Position numbers and translations under genes: made by a program. Under the pieces are notes generated by a model. That model ran no database searches, was not told the origin of the DNA, and saw nothing but the letters and a program-made list of their open reading frames with translations. A stretch of 16,960 nt of DNA from Treponema sp. UBA1226 (GTDB lineage: Bacteria > Spirochaetota > Spirochaetia > Treponematales > Treponemataceae), in contig DBWY01000003.1 in assembly GCA_002309195.1 (NCBI GenBank), positions 12,815-29,774 on the forward strand. The letters are read 5' to 3'. Below, piece by piece: positions 1-6,037 of this stretch (its first letter is position 1; every line of letters starts with the position of its first letter).

Positions 1-1976
1 ACAGCAGCCTGCCAGTTACCCCAGCCTACAGGTGCAAAAATCCATGCAATGCAACTTCCAAGCTTAGCAAGAATACTTGCATCCATCTGATCTTCTTCAA
101 GCATTCCAAAGCCGCCGTCTGTCCAGCCAAAGAATGAAAGGAACCAGATTACAATTGTAGAAAGAAGAATGATTGTTCCAGCCTTCTTAATGAATGACCA
201 GCCGCGCTCCCACATAGAACGCATAACATTTCCAAAGGTAGGCCAGTGGTATGCAGGAAGTTCCATTACGAAAGGAGCAACCTCACCCATGAAAGATTTT
301 GTCTTTTTAAGAATGATACCTGAACAAATGATAGCAGCAATTCCGATAAAGTAAGCTGATGTTGCAATTGCTGCAGAACCACCAAAGATAGCTCCGGCAA
401 CAAGGGCAATAAACGGAACCTTTGCACCACAAGGAATAAAGGTTGTTGTCATGATTGTCATACGGCGATCGCGTTCATTTTCGATTGTACGACATGCCAT
501 AATTCCAGGAACACCACAACCTGTTCCGATTAAAACAGGAATGAATGATTTACCAGAAAGACCAAAGCGTCTGAAAATCCTGTCGAGGATAAATGCGATA
601 CGTGCCATGTAACCACATGCTTCTAAGAATGCAAGGAAGATAAACAATACAAGCATCTGCGGAACAAATCCAAGTACAGCACCAACACCGGCAACAATAC
701 CATCAAGGATAAGACCTTTAAGCCAGTCTGCGCATCCGATTGCATCAAGACCACTTTCGATAAGAGCAGGAACACCCGGAACCCAGATTCCAAAGTCTGC
801 AGGATCCGGACCTTCTTCGCCGTATTTTTCTGAAAGCTCTTTTGCTTCTGCAACAAGTTCATCAGTAATTTCAACCGGTTCCGAAACTTCCATTGTTTCA
901 TCATCAACTACAACATAAGTAGTTTCACCTGCTTCTACAGCTTCAAGAATTGCCGCTGTATCACCAAACTCTTCTGCAGCTTCTTCATATGCGGCAGTTC
1001 CGATTCCAAACAAGTGATAACCGTCACCAAACAATCCGTCATTTGCCCAGTCAGTTGCTGCAGCACCGATTGTTACCATCGATACATAATATACAAGCCA
1101 CATTACAACAGCAAAAATCGGGAGCGCAAGCCAACGGTTTGTAACTACACGGTCAATTTTATCTGATGTAGAAAGCTTTTCGCGGTTTTTCTTTGTAACA
1201 CATTTTTTTATAATTGATTCAATATATTTATATCTCTCCGATGTGATGATTGATTCAGAATCATCATCAAGTTCTTTTTCACACGATTTAATATCCTGTT
1301 CTATATGTGCAAGCTTTGCTGAATCTACTCCAAGAGCCTTTATGACTTTTTCATCGCGTTCAAAAAGTTTTATAGAATACCAGCGGTGCTGTTCATCTGA
1401 TAAATCATGAACAACAGCTTCTTCGATGTGAGCAAGCGCATGTTCAACAGTCGGGTTAAAACGATGCTTGTACATCATAGGTTTATTTTCGTTTGCTTTA
1501 TTTACTGCAAGAGCTGCAGCATCGATACAACCTGTTCCCTTTAATGCAGAAATTTCTACAACAGGACATCCAAGTTCTTTTTCCATTGCATCAATATGAA
1601 TTTTGTCGCCGTTTTTCTTAACGACATCCATCATATTAACAGCAACAACCATAGGAATTCCAAGTTCTGCAAGCTGGGTTGTAAGATAAAGGTTGCGTTC
1701 CAGGTTTGTTCCGTCAACGATATTTAAAATTGCATCAGGACGTTCTTTAACAAGATAATCGCGCGAAACAACTTCTTCGAGTGTATATGGCGAAAGTGAA
1801 TAAATACCAGGCAAGTCAGTAATTACGACATTACCGTCATATCCTTTAAGTTTACCTTCTTTTTTTTCTACCGTTACTCCAGGCCAGTTTCCAACAAACT
1901 GATTGGCTCCGGTTAACGCATTAAAAAGCGTTGTTTTACCCGCATTAGGGTTTCCGGCAAGTGCTATTTTAATCAT
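1..1976 (-). CDS. feoB: FeoB ferrous iron transporter (3' end outside window)
   Basis: FeoB is the inner-membrane Fe(II) importer with an N-terminal G domain. The frame is open from about 1979 to the left edge, giving about 659 residues with the C-terminal helices missing. Visible motifs, numbered from the first ATG, are G1 GNPNAGKT (9-16), G2 Thr36, G3 DLPG (55-58), G4 NMMD (115-118) and G5 SALKG (144-148). After TM1 come two FeoB gate motifs, GTGCGVPG and IPCGAKVP, each with the conserved Cys. Two ATGs are adjacent (1979 and 1976). AGGAGG lies 5 nt before the second and only 2 nt before the first, so 1976 is preferred; this gives the common MIKIALAGNPN start. The feoA1 stop codon is embedded in this ribosome-binding site, so translation is probably coupled. 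An unusual acidic insert sits in the loop after TM1 (about 780-1000). Identification is secure. Confidence 0.97.
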   Translation of the reverse strand, partial: MIKIALAGNPNAGKTTLFNALTGANQFVGNWPGVTVEKKEGKLKGYDGNVVITDLPGIYSLSPYTLEEVVSRDYLVKERPDAILNIVDGTNLERNLYLTTQLAELGIPMVVAVNMMDVVKKNGDKIHIDAMEKELGCPVVEISALKGTGCIDAAALAVNKANENKPMMYKHRFNPTVEHALAHIEEAVVHDLSDEQHRWYSIKLFERDEKVIKALGVDSAKLAHIEQDIKSCEKELDDDSESIITSERYKYIESIIKKCVTKKNREKLSTSDKIDRVVTNRWLALPIFAVVMWLVYYVSMVTIGAAATDWANDGLFGDGYHLFGIGTAAYEEAAEEFGDTAAILEAVEAGETTYVVVDDETMEVSEPVEITDELVAEAKELSEKYGEEGPDPADFGIWVPGVPALIESGLDAIGCADWLKGLILDGIVAGVGAVLGFVPQMLVLFIFLAFLEACGYMARIAFILDRIFRRFGLSGKSFIPVLIGTGCGVPGIMACRTIENERDRRMTIMTTTFIPCGAKVPFIALVAGAIFGGSAAIATSAYFIGIAAIICSGIILKKTKSFMGEVAPFVMELPAYHWPTFGNVMRSMWERGWSFIKKAGTIILLSTIVIWFLSFFGWTDGGFGMLEEDQMDASILAKLGSCIAWIFAPVGWGNWQAA

Positions 1977-1985
1977 CATCTCCTC

Positions 1986-2204
1986 CTACTTTACCTGAAT
2001 TATTTCTGCGTCCGCTTTACGAACAGAAAGTTCATAACCACGAACTGTGATTTCAACAGGATCTCCAAGAGGCGCAACTTTGCGTACATAAATTTCTGTA
2101 CCTTTTGTAATACCCATGTCCATAATGCGGCGTTTTACAGCCCCTTCTCCATTGAGCTTTTCTACTGTTACCGTCTGTCCGGTTTTAGTCTCTCTTAATG
2201 TCAT
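1986..2204 (-). CDS. feoA: FeoA domain protein 1
   Basis: A small cytoplasmic SH3-like protein of the FeoA family, which associates with FeoB and modulates its transport. The 72-residue product begins MTLRETKTGQ and contains the typical core (RRIMDMGITKGTEI, then VAPLGDPVEITVRGYELSVRKADA). A second in-frame ATG at 2210 would add MY. AGGAG (2217-2213) is only 2 nt from that ATG but 8 nt from the ATG at 2204, so 2204 is preferred. Its stop codon overlaps the feoB ribosome-binding site, and feoB starts within about 10 nt. A long hairpin in the leader ends 4 nt before its Shine-Dalgarno sequence. This copy is closer to canonical FeoA than the second copy upstream. Confidence 0.95.
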   Translation of the reverse strand: MTLRETKTGQTVTVEKLNGEGAVKRRIMDMGITKGTEIYVRKVAPLGDPVEITVRGYELSVRKADAEIIQVK

Positions 2205-2220
2205 ATACATTTCTCCTGAA

Positions 2221-2260
2221 TTTACATGCAGAGTTAGTTTTGTCTAACCCTGCACGTAAA
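2221..2260 (-). promoter_or_regulatory. Intercistronic hairpin containing a GTTAG-N6-CTAAC box
   Basis: Between feoA2 and feoA1 the transcribed (minus) strand can form a 17-bp stem with a 6-nt loop (ACAAAA). The arms are 2260-2244 and 2237-2221. All 17 positions pair in the minus-strand RNA if two G-U pairs are allowed; on the plus strand the same two positions are A-C mismatches. The stem starts about 5 nt after the feoA2 stop and ends 4 nt before the feoA1 Shine-Dalgarno sequence. No U-tract follows, so it does not look like an intrinsic terminator. The apex is the fourth copy of the box found at the operon promoter (2233-2248). Confidence 0.7.
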
Positions 2261-2265
2261 AAAAA

Positions 2266-2475
2266 TTACACAATTATTTTCTGAGCCATTTCACGGCTTA
2301 TAGCAACTCTGCTTTCTTTAATCTGAACGATGACGTTACCGCTTATCTTTGAAACAAGAGAAACCTCTGCTCCACAGACAAAGCCAAGATTTTCAAGAAA
2401 ACGTCGCACTTCTTCATTTCCAGCAATTTTTTTTATCAAAAACTGCTCTCCAAGATCAGCCATACTCAAAGGCAT
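2266..2475 (-). CDS. feoA: FeoA domain protein 2 (divergent copy)
   Basis: A second 69-residue FeoA-like protein in the same transcript. It begins MPLSMADLGEQF, and the FeoA pattern is visible as IKKIAGNEEVRRFLENLGFVCGAEVSLV followed by GNVIVQIKESRVAISREMAQKI. The frame is open up to 2559, but that extension runs into the 3' end of the barrel gene and lacks a ribosome-binding site. GAGGAAAT sits directly upstream of the ATG at 2475 with normal spacing, so 2475 is taken as the start. The gap to the upstream omp gene is 17 nt. Tandem feoA genes before feoB are common in Firmicutes-type Feo operons; the two copies may have different partners or roles (inference). Confidence 0.9.
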   Translation of the reverse strand: MPLSMADLGEQFLIKKIAGNEEVRRFLENLGFVCGAEVSLVSKISGNVIVQIKESRVAISREMAQKIIV

Positions 2476-2492
2476 TTTTATTTCCTCGAAAT

Positions 2493-3512
2493 TTAGTATG
2501 TGTATACCCAAGATACCGGGAAGGAAATTGTTTTTTCCGGTTTTGAAATACCGACACAAACGCCGCCGCTGATTGCATTGTGTTCATTGATTGCATATTC
2601 AACATAAGGTTTTACAGTAAATACCCATGTATCATCGTTATCAAAGTCTGTTGTAAATGCGCCGTAAAGTTTTACAGCAAGTGCATCATTAACCTGATAT
2701 CCTGCAAGAACTGCAGTATAAAGATCATTTGTTGTATTATCATCGCTGTCCAGAGAGAAAGCTGCATCTACATTGAGTGTAAATGCATCGCTTTCAAACA
2801 TAACTGCAGCATTGATAAAATCACCGACTACATTAAAGTCTTCGATTTCTCCATTGTTTGTATAACCTGCATTGAAAGTAAATCCTTCAAGACCTGTATA
2901 TGAAGCATATACACCGATTGAGCGGTCATCAGAAACAATATTTCTGAACATTGCACCAACTGCAAACATTTCTTCATATTTATATTCTGCACCTGCATTG
3001 ATAAGCGGGTCTGTATCATCTTTATTAAAGAATGAATCAAAATCAAAACCTGCACTGATTACAAGACCGTCAACAGGACGAACAAAAACACCAAAATCAT
3101 TTCTTAAGTTTCCGGCTTCGATTTCTGCATCCTGCTGGTCATCAAGACAAGGAAGGAATGCACCTTCTAAAAGCTGTCCCTTGTGGAATCCAATTCCAAG
3201 CATATCGATAGGTCTAAATTCGATAAAATAATCATCTACATAAGAATCAGAACCAAGTCTGATTGAGTCATCATCTTCCTGTGTAAGGGAAAATTTAAGA
3301 ACAAGACCCATATCAAGTTTTTCTGATGTGTATTCTGCTGTAGTTTTATTTTCAAAACCAGCAAACTTGCTGTCTGTATCATCATCTGTGATACTGATAT
3401 TTACGATATCTGTTGAAACTTCGTTTTCAAAAGATACTTCCTGTGCAGAAACTGCAGCAAACGCAAAAGCAGATAAAACTGCAGCGCACACGATTTTTCT
3501 GGATTTAACCAT
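2493..3512 (-). CDS. Acidic outer-membrane beta-barrel protein, first gene of the feo operon
   Basis: The 339-residue protein has a clear signal peptide (basic MVKSRK, hydrophobic core, VSA cleavage site before Gln24). The mature chain alternates polar and hydrophobic residues with many Gly and aromatic positions, ends in a beta-signal-like WVYTY, and is very rich in Asp/Glu. This is typical of a porin-type barrel, though I recognise no named family. AAGGAG lies 7 nt before the ATG. It is the first gene after a strong promoter carrying three palindromic boxes, and feoA2 starts 17 nt after its stop, so it appears co-transcribed with feoA-feoA-feoB. I infer a channel or binding protein that brings Fe(II) (or another divalent metal) across the outer membrane. 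It could instead be a general porin. Confidence 0.85.
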   Translation of the reverse strand: MVKSRKIVCAAVLSAFAFAAVSAQEVSFENEVSTDIVNISITDDDTDSKFAGFENKTTAEYTSEKLDMGLVLKFSLTQEDDDSIRLGSDSYVDDYFIEFRPIDMLGIGFHKGQLLEGAFLPCLDDQQDAEIEAGNLRNDFGVFVRPVDGLVISAGFDFDSFFNKDDTDPLINAGAEYKYEEMFAVGAMFRNIVSDDRSIGVYASYTGLEGFTFNAGYTNNGEIEDFNVVGDFINAAVMFESDAFTLNVDAAFSLDSDDNTTNDLYTAVLAGYQVNDALAVKLYGAFTTDFDNDDTWVFTVKPYVEYAINEHNAISGGVCVGISKPEKTISFPVSWVYTY

Positions 3513-3525
3513 TTTATTACTCCTT

Positions 3526-3541
3526 GTTAGATTTTGCTAAC
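3526..3541. promoter_or_regulatory. Palindromic operator box 1 (GTTAG-N6-CTAAC)
   Basis: A 16-bp perfect-arm palindrome, GTTAGATTTTGCTAAC on the plus strand. It lies about +22 to +37 from the predicted start and directly abuts the AAGGAG ribosome-binding site of the omp gene. The TTAG/CTAA half-sites resemble those bound by DtxR-family metal repressors (inference from half-site sequence only). Confidence 0.75.
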
Positions 3542-3545
3542 TTTT

Positions 3546-3561
3546 GTTAGTTATTTCTAAC
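3546..3561. promoter_or_regulatory. Palindromic operator box 2 (GTTAG-N6-CTAAC)
   Basis: GTTAGTTATTTCTAAC lies exactly 20 bp (about two helical turns) from box 1. It covers roughly +2 to +17 of the predicted transcript, a position suited to blocking initiation. Confidence 0.75.
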
Positions 3562-3568
3562 GGCGACG

Positions 3569-3597
3569 ATAATAAAACTTTTTAACCCTTTTGTCAA
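3569..3597 (-). promoter_or_regulatory. Sigma70-type promoter of the omp-feoA-feoA-feoB operon
   Basis: On the minus strand TTGACA (3597-3592) is separated by exactly 17 nt from TATTAT (3574-3569). The predicted transcription start is near 3562, giving a leader of about 50 nt before the ATG at 3512. Confidence 0.85.
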
Positions 3598-3605
3598 TAA
3601 ATTCT

Positions 3606-3621
3606 GTTAGATTTTACTAAC
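3606..3621. promoter_or_regulatory. Palindromic operator box 3 (GTTAG-N6-CTAAC)
   Basis: GTTAGATTTTACTAAC lies 60 bp from box 2, upstream of the -35 element at about -44 to -59. With boxes 1 and 2 it brackets the promoter at helically phased spacings of 20 and 60 bp. Confidence 0.75.
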
Positions 3622-3637
3622 TTTTTTGTAAATTTGA

Positions 3638-3856
3638 TTAAATTCCGTCTTTTTGAGGCATCTCTTCCCAGAATTTTATCGAACCGGTTTTCTGCTTCAT
3701 ATTTTCTATTTCGCGAAGGAGGGTTTTATCAAGTTCATCTTCATAACCTGTGAGGGCTGCAAAAGGAAGAAATATTTTTGCTCTCTGGCTCACACTCATT
3801 CGGTTTTTAAGAGAACTTTCATTCCAGTCGGTGTCTAGTATATCATCGTACTTCAC
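3638..3856 (-). CDS. YolD-like partner of a Y-family polymerase
   Basis: A 72-residue soluble protein. Its central segment, MSVSQRAKIFLPFAALTGYEDEL, matches the signature of YolD-like proteins (M-S-x-x-x-RA-x-x-F-x-PF-x-AL-x-GY). These are small proteins of unknown biochemical role usually encoded beside UvrX/YqjW-type polymerases in Firmicutes. The start is GTG at 3856, overlapping the polymerase TGA by 4 nt; AGGAGG lies 9 nt upstream inside the polymerase gene, so translation is coupled. This gene is last in the operon, just upstream of the feo promoter. Regulation of polymerase activity is inference. Confidence 0.85.
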   Translation of the reverse strand: MKYDDILDTDWNESSLKNRMSVSQRAKIFLPFAALTGYEDELDKTLLREIENMKQKTGSIKFWEEMPQKDGI

Positions 3857-5295
3857 GCCTTGTGTCCTCCTATCTGAGCATTTCTGTCGCGTGCTGTAGC
3901 GCCTTCTTCGTAGTCAGTTCCCTTTAAGATTGCGTTTTTGCCGTATTTTTTTATTATCGAAAGGCGGGCTTTCTGTAAGCTTTCTTCTTTAGTTGAATTT
4001 ACTTCAGAATCAAAAAGTGTCGGCTCACACTCCGTTATATGCTTTGTATTATTTGCAGTTATGTTTATGCGGCGGACAAGCCATAATGGGTTTACAATTT
4101 TGTCATAAAGCTCCACTACAGAATCTGCAATTACATCTGCAAGATTTGTCTCACCTGTAATACCGGAAAAGCCTGTCGTACCGTGAGCAGGCTTTGGAAC
4201 AAGACGGCCGTAATAATCTTTTACAATTTCACCTTCAAAGTTGCCGGCATCACCAGCGCACGCTTTATTTCCGGAACGCGTCTCACTATCATCAGCCAGC
4301 CCTTCACCCGAACACTTTTCAAGCGTTTCAACATCGTATCCCACATAAAGCGTAACAGACGAGGTCACAAGTTTTTTTTCATACAAATCAAGCGCAAGAG
4401 ATTCTGCCATCTCGCGCACAACAATACGCGCTTTTTCAAAAGTATACGCACAATGAAGGACCTGGCCGCTTCCAAGACTTTTTGCACCCGAGCGGTAGTT
4501 TTTAATATCCTTCATCCCGACACTCTCTCGTCCCCACGCATGATCAATTAAAATCTCAGCATCAATTCCAAACTCGTCGTAAAGAGCAAGAGGCGTTTTA
4601 AGGGAGGCGCGCGCTAAATCTCCCATCGTATAGATAAATCTTTTTTCAAGCCGGCGTGCAATACCGTTTCCGATGCGCCAGAAATCCGTGATGGGTTTGT
4701 GAGTCCAGAGTTCCCTGCGGTAAGTCATTTCGTCAAGTTCTGCAACGCGCGCGCCGTTTTTGTCGGGTGCGATATGCTTTGCCCAGATATCCATCGCAAT
4801 CTTACAAAGGTAAAGATTAGGAGCGATGCCTGCAGTGGCTGTAATCCCGGTTTCATCTAAAATGTCACTGATTACTTTTTCTGCAAGCTCACGCGCGCTT
4901 AATTTGTAAAAAGAAAGATAGCTTGTAGCATCGATAAAAACTTCATCAATCGAATAAACATGAATGTCTTCCGGTGCAAAATATTTAAGATATATGCTGT
5001 AAATTTTTGCAGAGTATTTTATATAAAGAGCCATCCGCGGAACGGCTGTAATATATTCAAGCTCTTTTCCGGTCTGCTTTTTAATTTCGCGCGCCTTAGC
5101 TTCTACTTCAAAAAGGCGGCTTCGACCAGAAAGGCCGTATGCTTTAAGCGCGGGAGTGACGGCAAGACAGATTGTTTTACTTGTTCTGCTTTTATCTGCA
5201 ACGACAAGCTTTGTCGTAAGAGGATCAAGTCCCCTCTCACGACATTCAACAGAGGCATAAAAAGATTTTAAGTCTATTGCAAGATAGGTTTTCAT
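3853..5295 (-). CDS. Y-family DNA polymerase (UmuC/UvrX-like)
   Basis: A 480-residue protein of the error-prone translesion polymerase family. The palm begins at once with LAIDLKSFYASVEC; the catalytic acids are Asp8 and the SIDE pair Asp117/Glu118. A helix-hairpin-helix-like segment (IGNGIARRLEK, about residue 210) and a little-finger domain follow. The end (GKNAILKG, EEGATARDRNAQIGGHKA) is typical of the long YolD-associated subfamily. A variable Gly/Ser/Asp-rich stretch near residues 335-365 looks like a tolerated insert. The start ATG overlaps the stop of the hydrolase gene upstream by 4 nt and has no separate Shine-Dalgarno sequence, so it depends on coupling. It probably bypasses DNA lesions under stress. 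The exact subfamily name is uncertain, the polymerase assignment is not. Confidence 0.93.
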   Translation of the reverse strand: MKTYLAIDLKSFYASVECRERGLDPLTTKLVVADKSRTSKTICLAVTPALKAYGLSGRSRLFEVEAKAREIKKQTGKELEYITAVPRMALYIKYSAKIYSIYLKYFAPEDIHVYSIDEVFIDATSYLSFYKLSARELAEKVISDILDETGITATAGIAPNLYLCKIAMDIWAKHIAPDKNGARVAELDEMTYRRELWTHKPITDFWRIGNGIARRLEKRFIYTMGDLARASLKTPLALYDEFGIDAEILIDHAWGRESVGMKDIKNYRSGAKSLGSGQVLHCAYTFEKARIVVREMAESLALDLYEKKLVTSSVTLYVGYDVETLEKCSGEGLADDSETRSGNKACAGDAGNFEGEIVKDYYGRLVPKPAHGTTGFSGITGETNLADVIADSVVELYDKIVNPLWLVRRINITANNTKHITECEPTLFDSEVNSTKEESLQKARLSIIKKYGKNAILKGTDYEEGATARDRNAQIGGHKA

Positions 5296-5933
5296 TTAAA
5301 AAATTTAAATTTATTTTTCGTAGGCTTTCCATGGCCGTAATAAAGAGTGCGTTCTCCGAGAGAACGGATTTTTTCTGCGCTCTCTTTTATCGCATCAAGA
5401 TTTGTATATAAATGGCCCGTCGCAGGAACTACCCAGTTATCAAGTTCATCTCCGACAAGAAGACTTTTTTCTTCTACATCAACTCCGATTGAACCGTTCG
5501 TGTGACCTGGAAGCGAAATTATTTTTGCGTCAATTCCGTATGAAGCAAGACTGTCACCATCTTTAATAAAAATAATATTGTGCGGCTTTTCGACCTTTGT
5601 ATTTCTTAAAACAGTAAGCGAAAGCCCAAGCACAATGCGGCCTGTAAGCCCGTAAGAAAAAAGCGGCTGCTTATCAAAGCTTTCAAAAAGCTCGACATCT
5701 TCTTTGCTTACTGCAACCGGAATATTAAAATAGTCTGCAATTTTTGCCGCATTTTCGGCATGATCAAAATGAACATGAGTCAATACAATAAGCTTCATGT
5801 TGAATTTACTGCATTCAGCAATAATTTTATCACAGCCCGGTGCACTTGCAGTATCAACAAGAATTGCATCGCGTCCGTTTGAAACGATATAACAGTTGTC
5901 TGTTCCGATAGTAATTTTTTTTATTTCGTGCAT
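5292..5933 (-). CDS. Metallo-beta-lactamase-fold hydrolase
   Basis: A 213-residue cytoplasmic protein with the glyoxalase II-like MBL fold. The metal-binding signature is THVHFDH near residue 52. The other ligands are visible as LPGHTNGSIG, VGDELD and YYGHGKP towards the C-terminus. The length matches the short single-domain MBL family (GloB-like); the substrate is unknown. GGAG lies 6 nt before the ATG. It is the first gene of a tightly overlapping set with the Y-family polymerase and the YolD-like protein, an unusual partner that suggests co-regulation under stress (inference). Confidence 0.9.
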   Translation of the reverse strand: MHEIKKITIGTDNCYIVSNGRDAILVDTASAPGCDKIIAECSKFNMKLIVLTHVHFDHAENAAKIADYFNIPVAVSKEDVELFESFDKQPLFSYGLTGRIVLGLSLTVLRNTKVEKPHNIIFIKDGDSLASYGIDAKIISLPGHTNGSIGVDVEEKSLLVGDELDNWVVPATGHLYTNLDAIKESAEKIRSLGERTLYYGHGKPTKNKFKFFK

Positions 5934-5963
5934 ATTGTTCTCCGTTTGAGCACATTATCGAAA

Positions 5964-5994
5964 TATGCACAAATTTTTAAGAATTTTGTGCATA
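5964..5994. promoter_or_regulatory. 31-bp palindrome upstream of the MBL-polymerase operon
   Basis: The arms TATGCACAAA and TTTGTGCATA are perfectly complementary, and most of the intervening 11 bp also match across the dyad. A -10-like GATAAT (minus strand, 5959-5954) lies just downstream, so the palindrome covers the expected -35 region. There is no U-tract after either arm, so an operator fits better than a terminator. LexA-type control is possible, but the half-sites do not match a LexA box I can name. Confidence 0.55.
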
Positions 5995-6000
5995 CCATTT

Positions 6001-6037
6001 AAATTAGGGGAAATTTTCCACTAATTTCCCCTAATTT
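6001..6037 (-). terminator. Hairpin at the 3' end of the fic gene
   Basis: A perfect 15-bp inverted repeat: AAATTAGGGGAAATT (6001-6015) and its complement (6023-6037) with a 7-nt loop. It overlaps the last codons and the stop (6021-6023) of the fic gene. The distal arm ends in AATTT but no long U-tract follows, so termination is plausible, not certain. It belongs to the same repeat type as the region before fic. Confidence 0.5.

Noticed and set aside
623..907. Open frame within feoB on the minus strand in another frame
   Set aside because: It overlaps conserved FeoB coding sequence and has no family resemblance; a composition shadow.
2476..2559. N-terminal extension of the second FeoA protein
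   Set aside because: The extra 28 residues overlap the barrel gene's 3' end, lack a ribosome-binding site and do not resemble FeoA; the start at 2475 has a good one.
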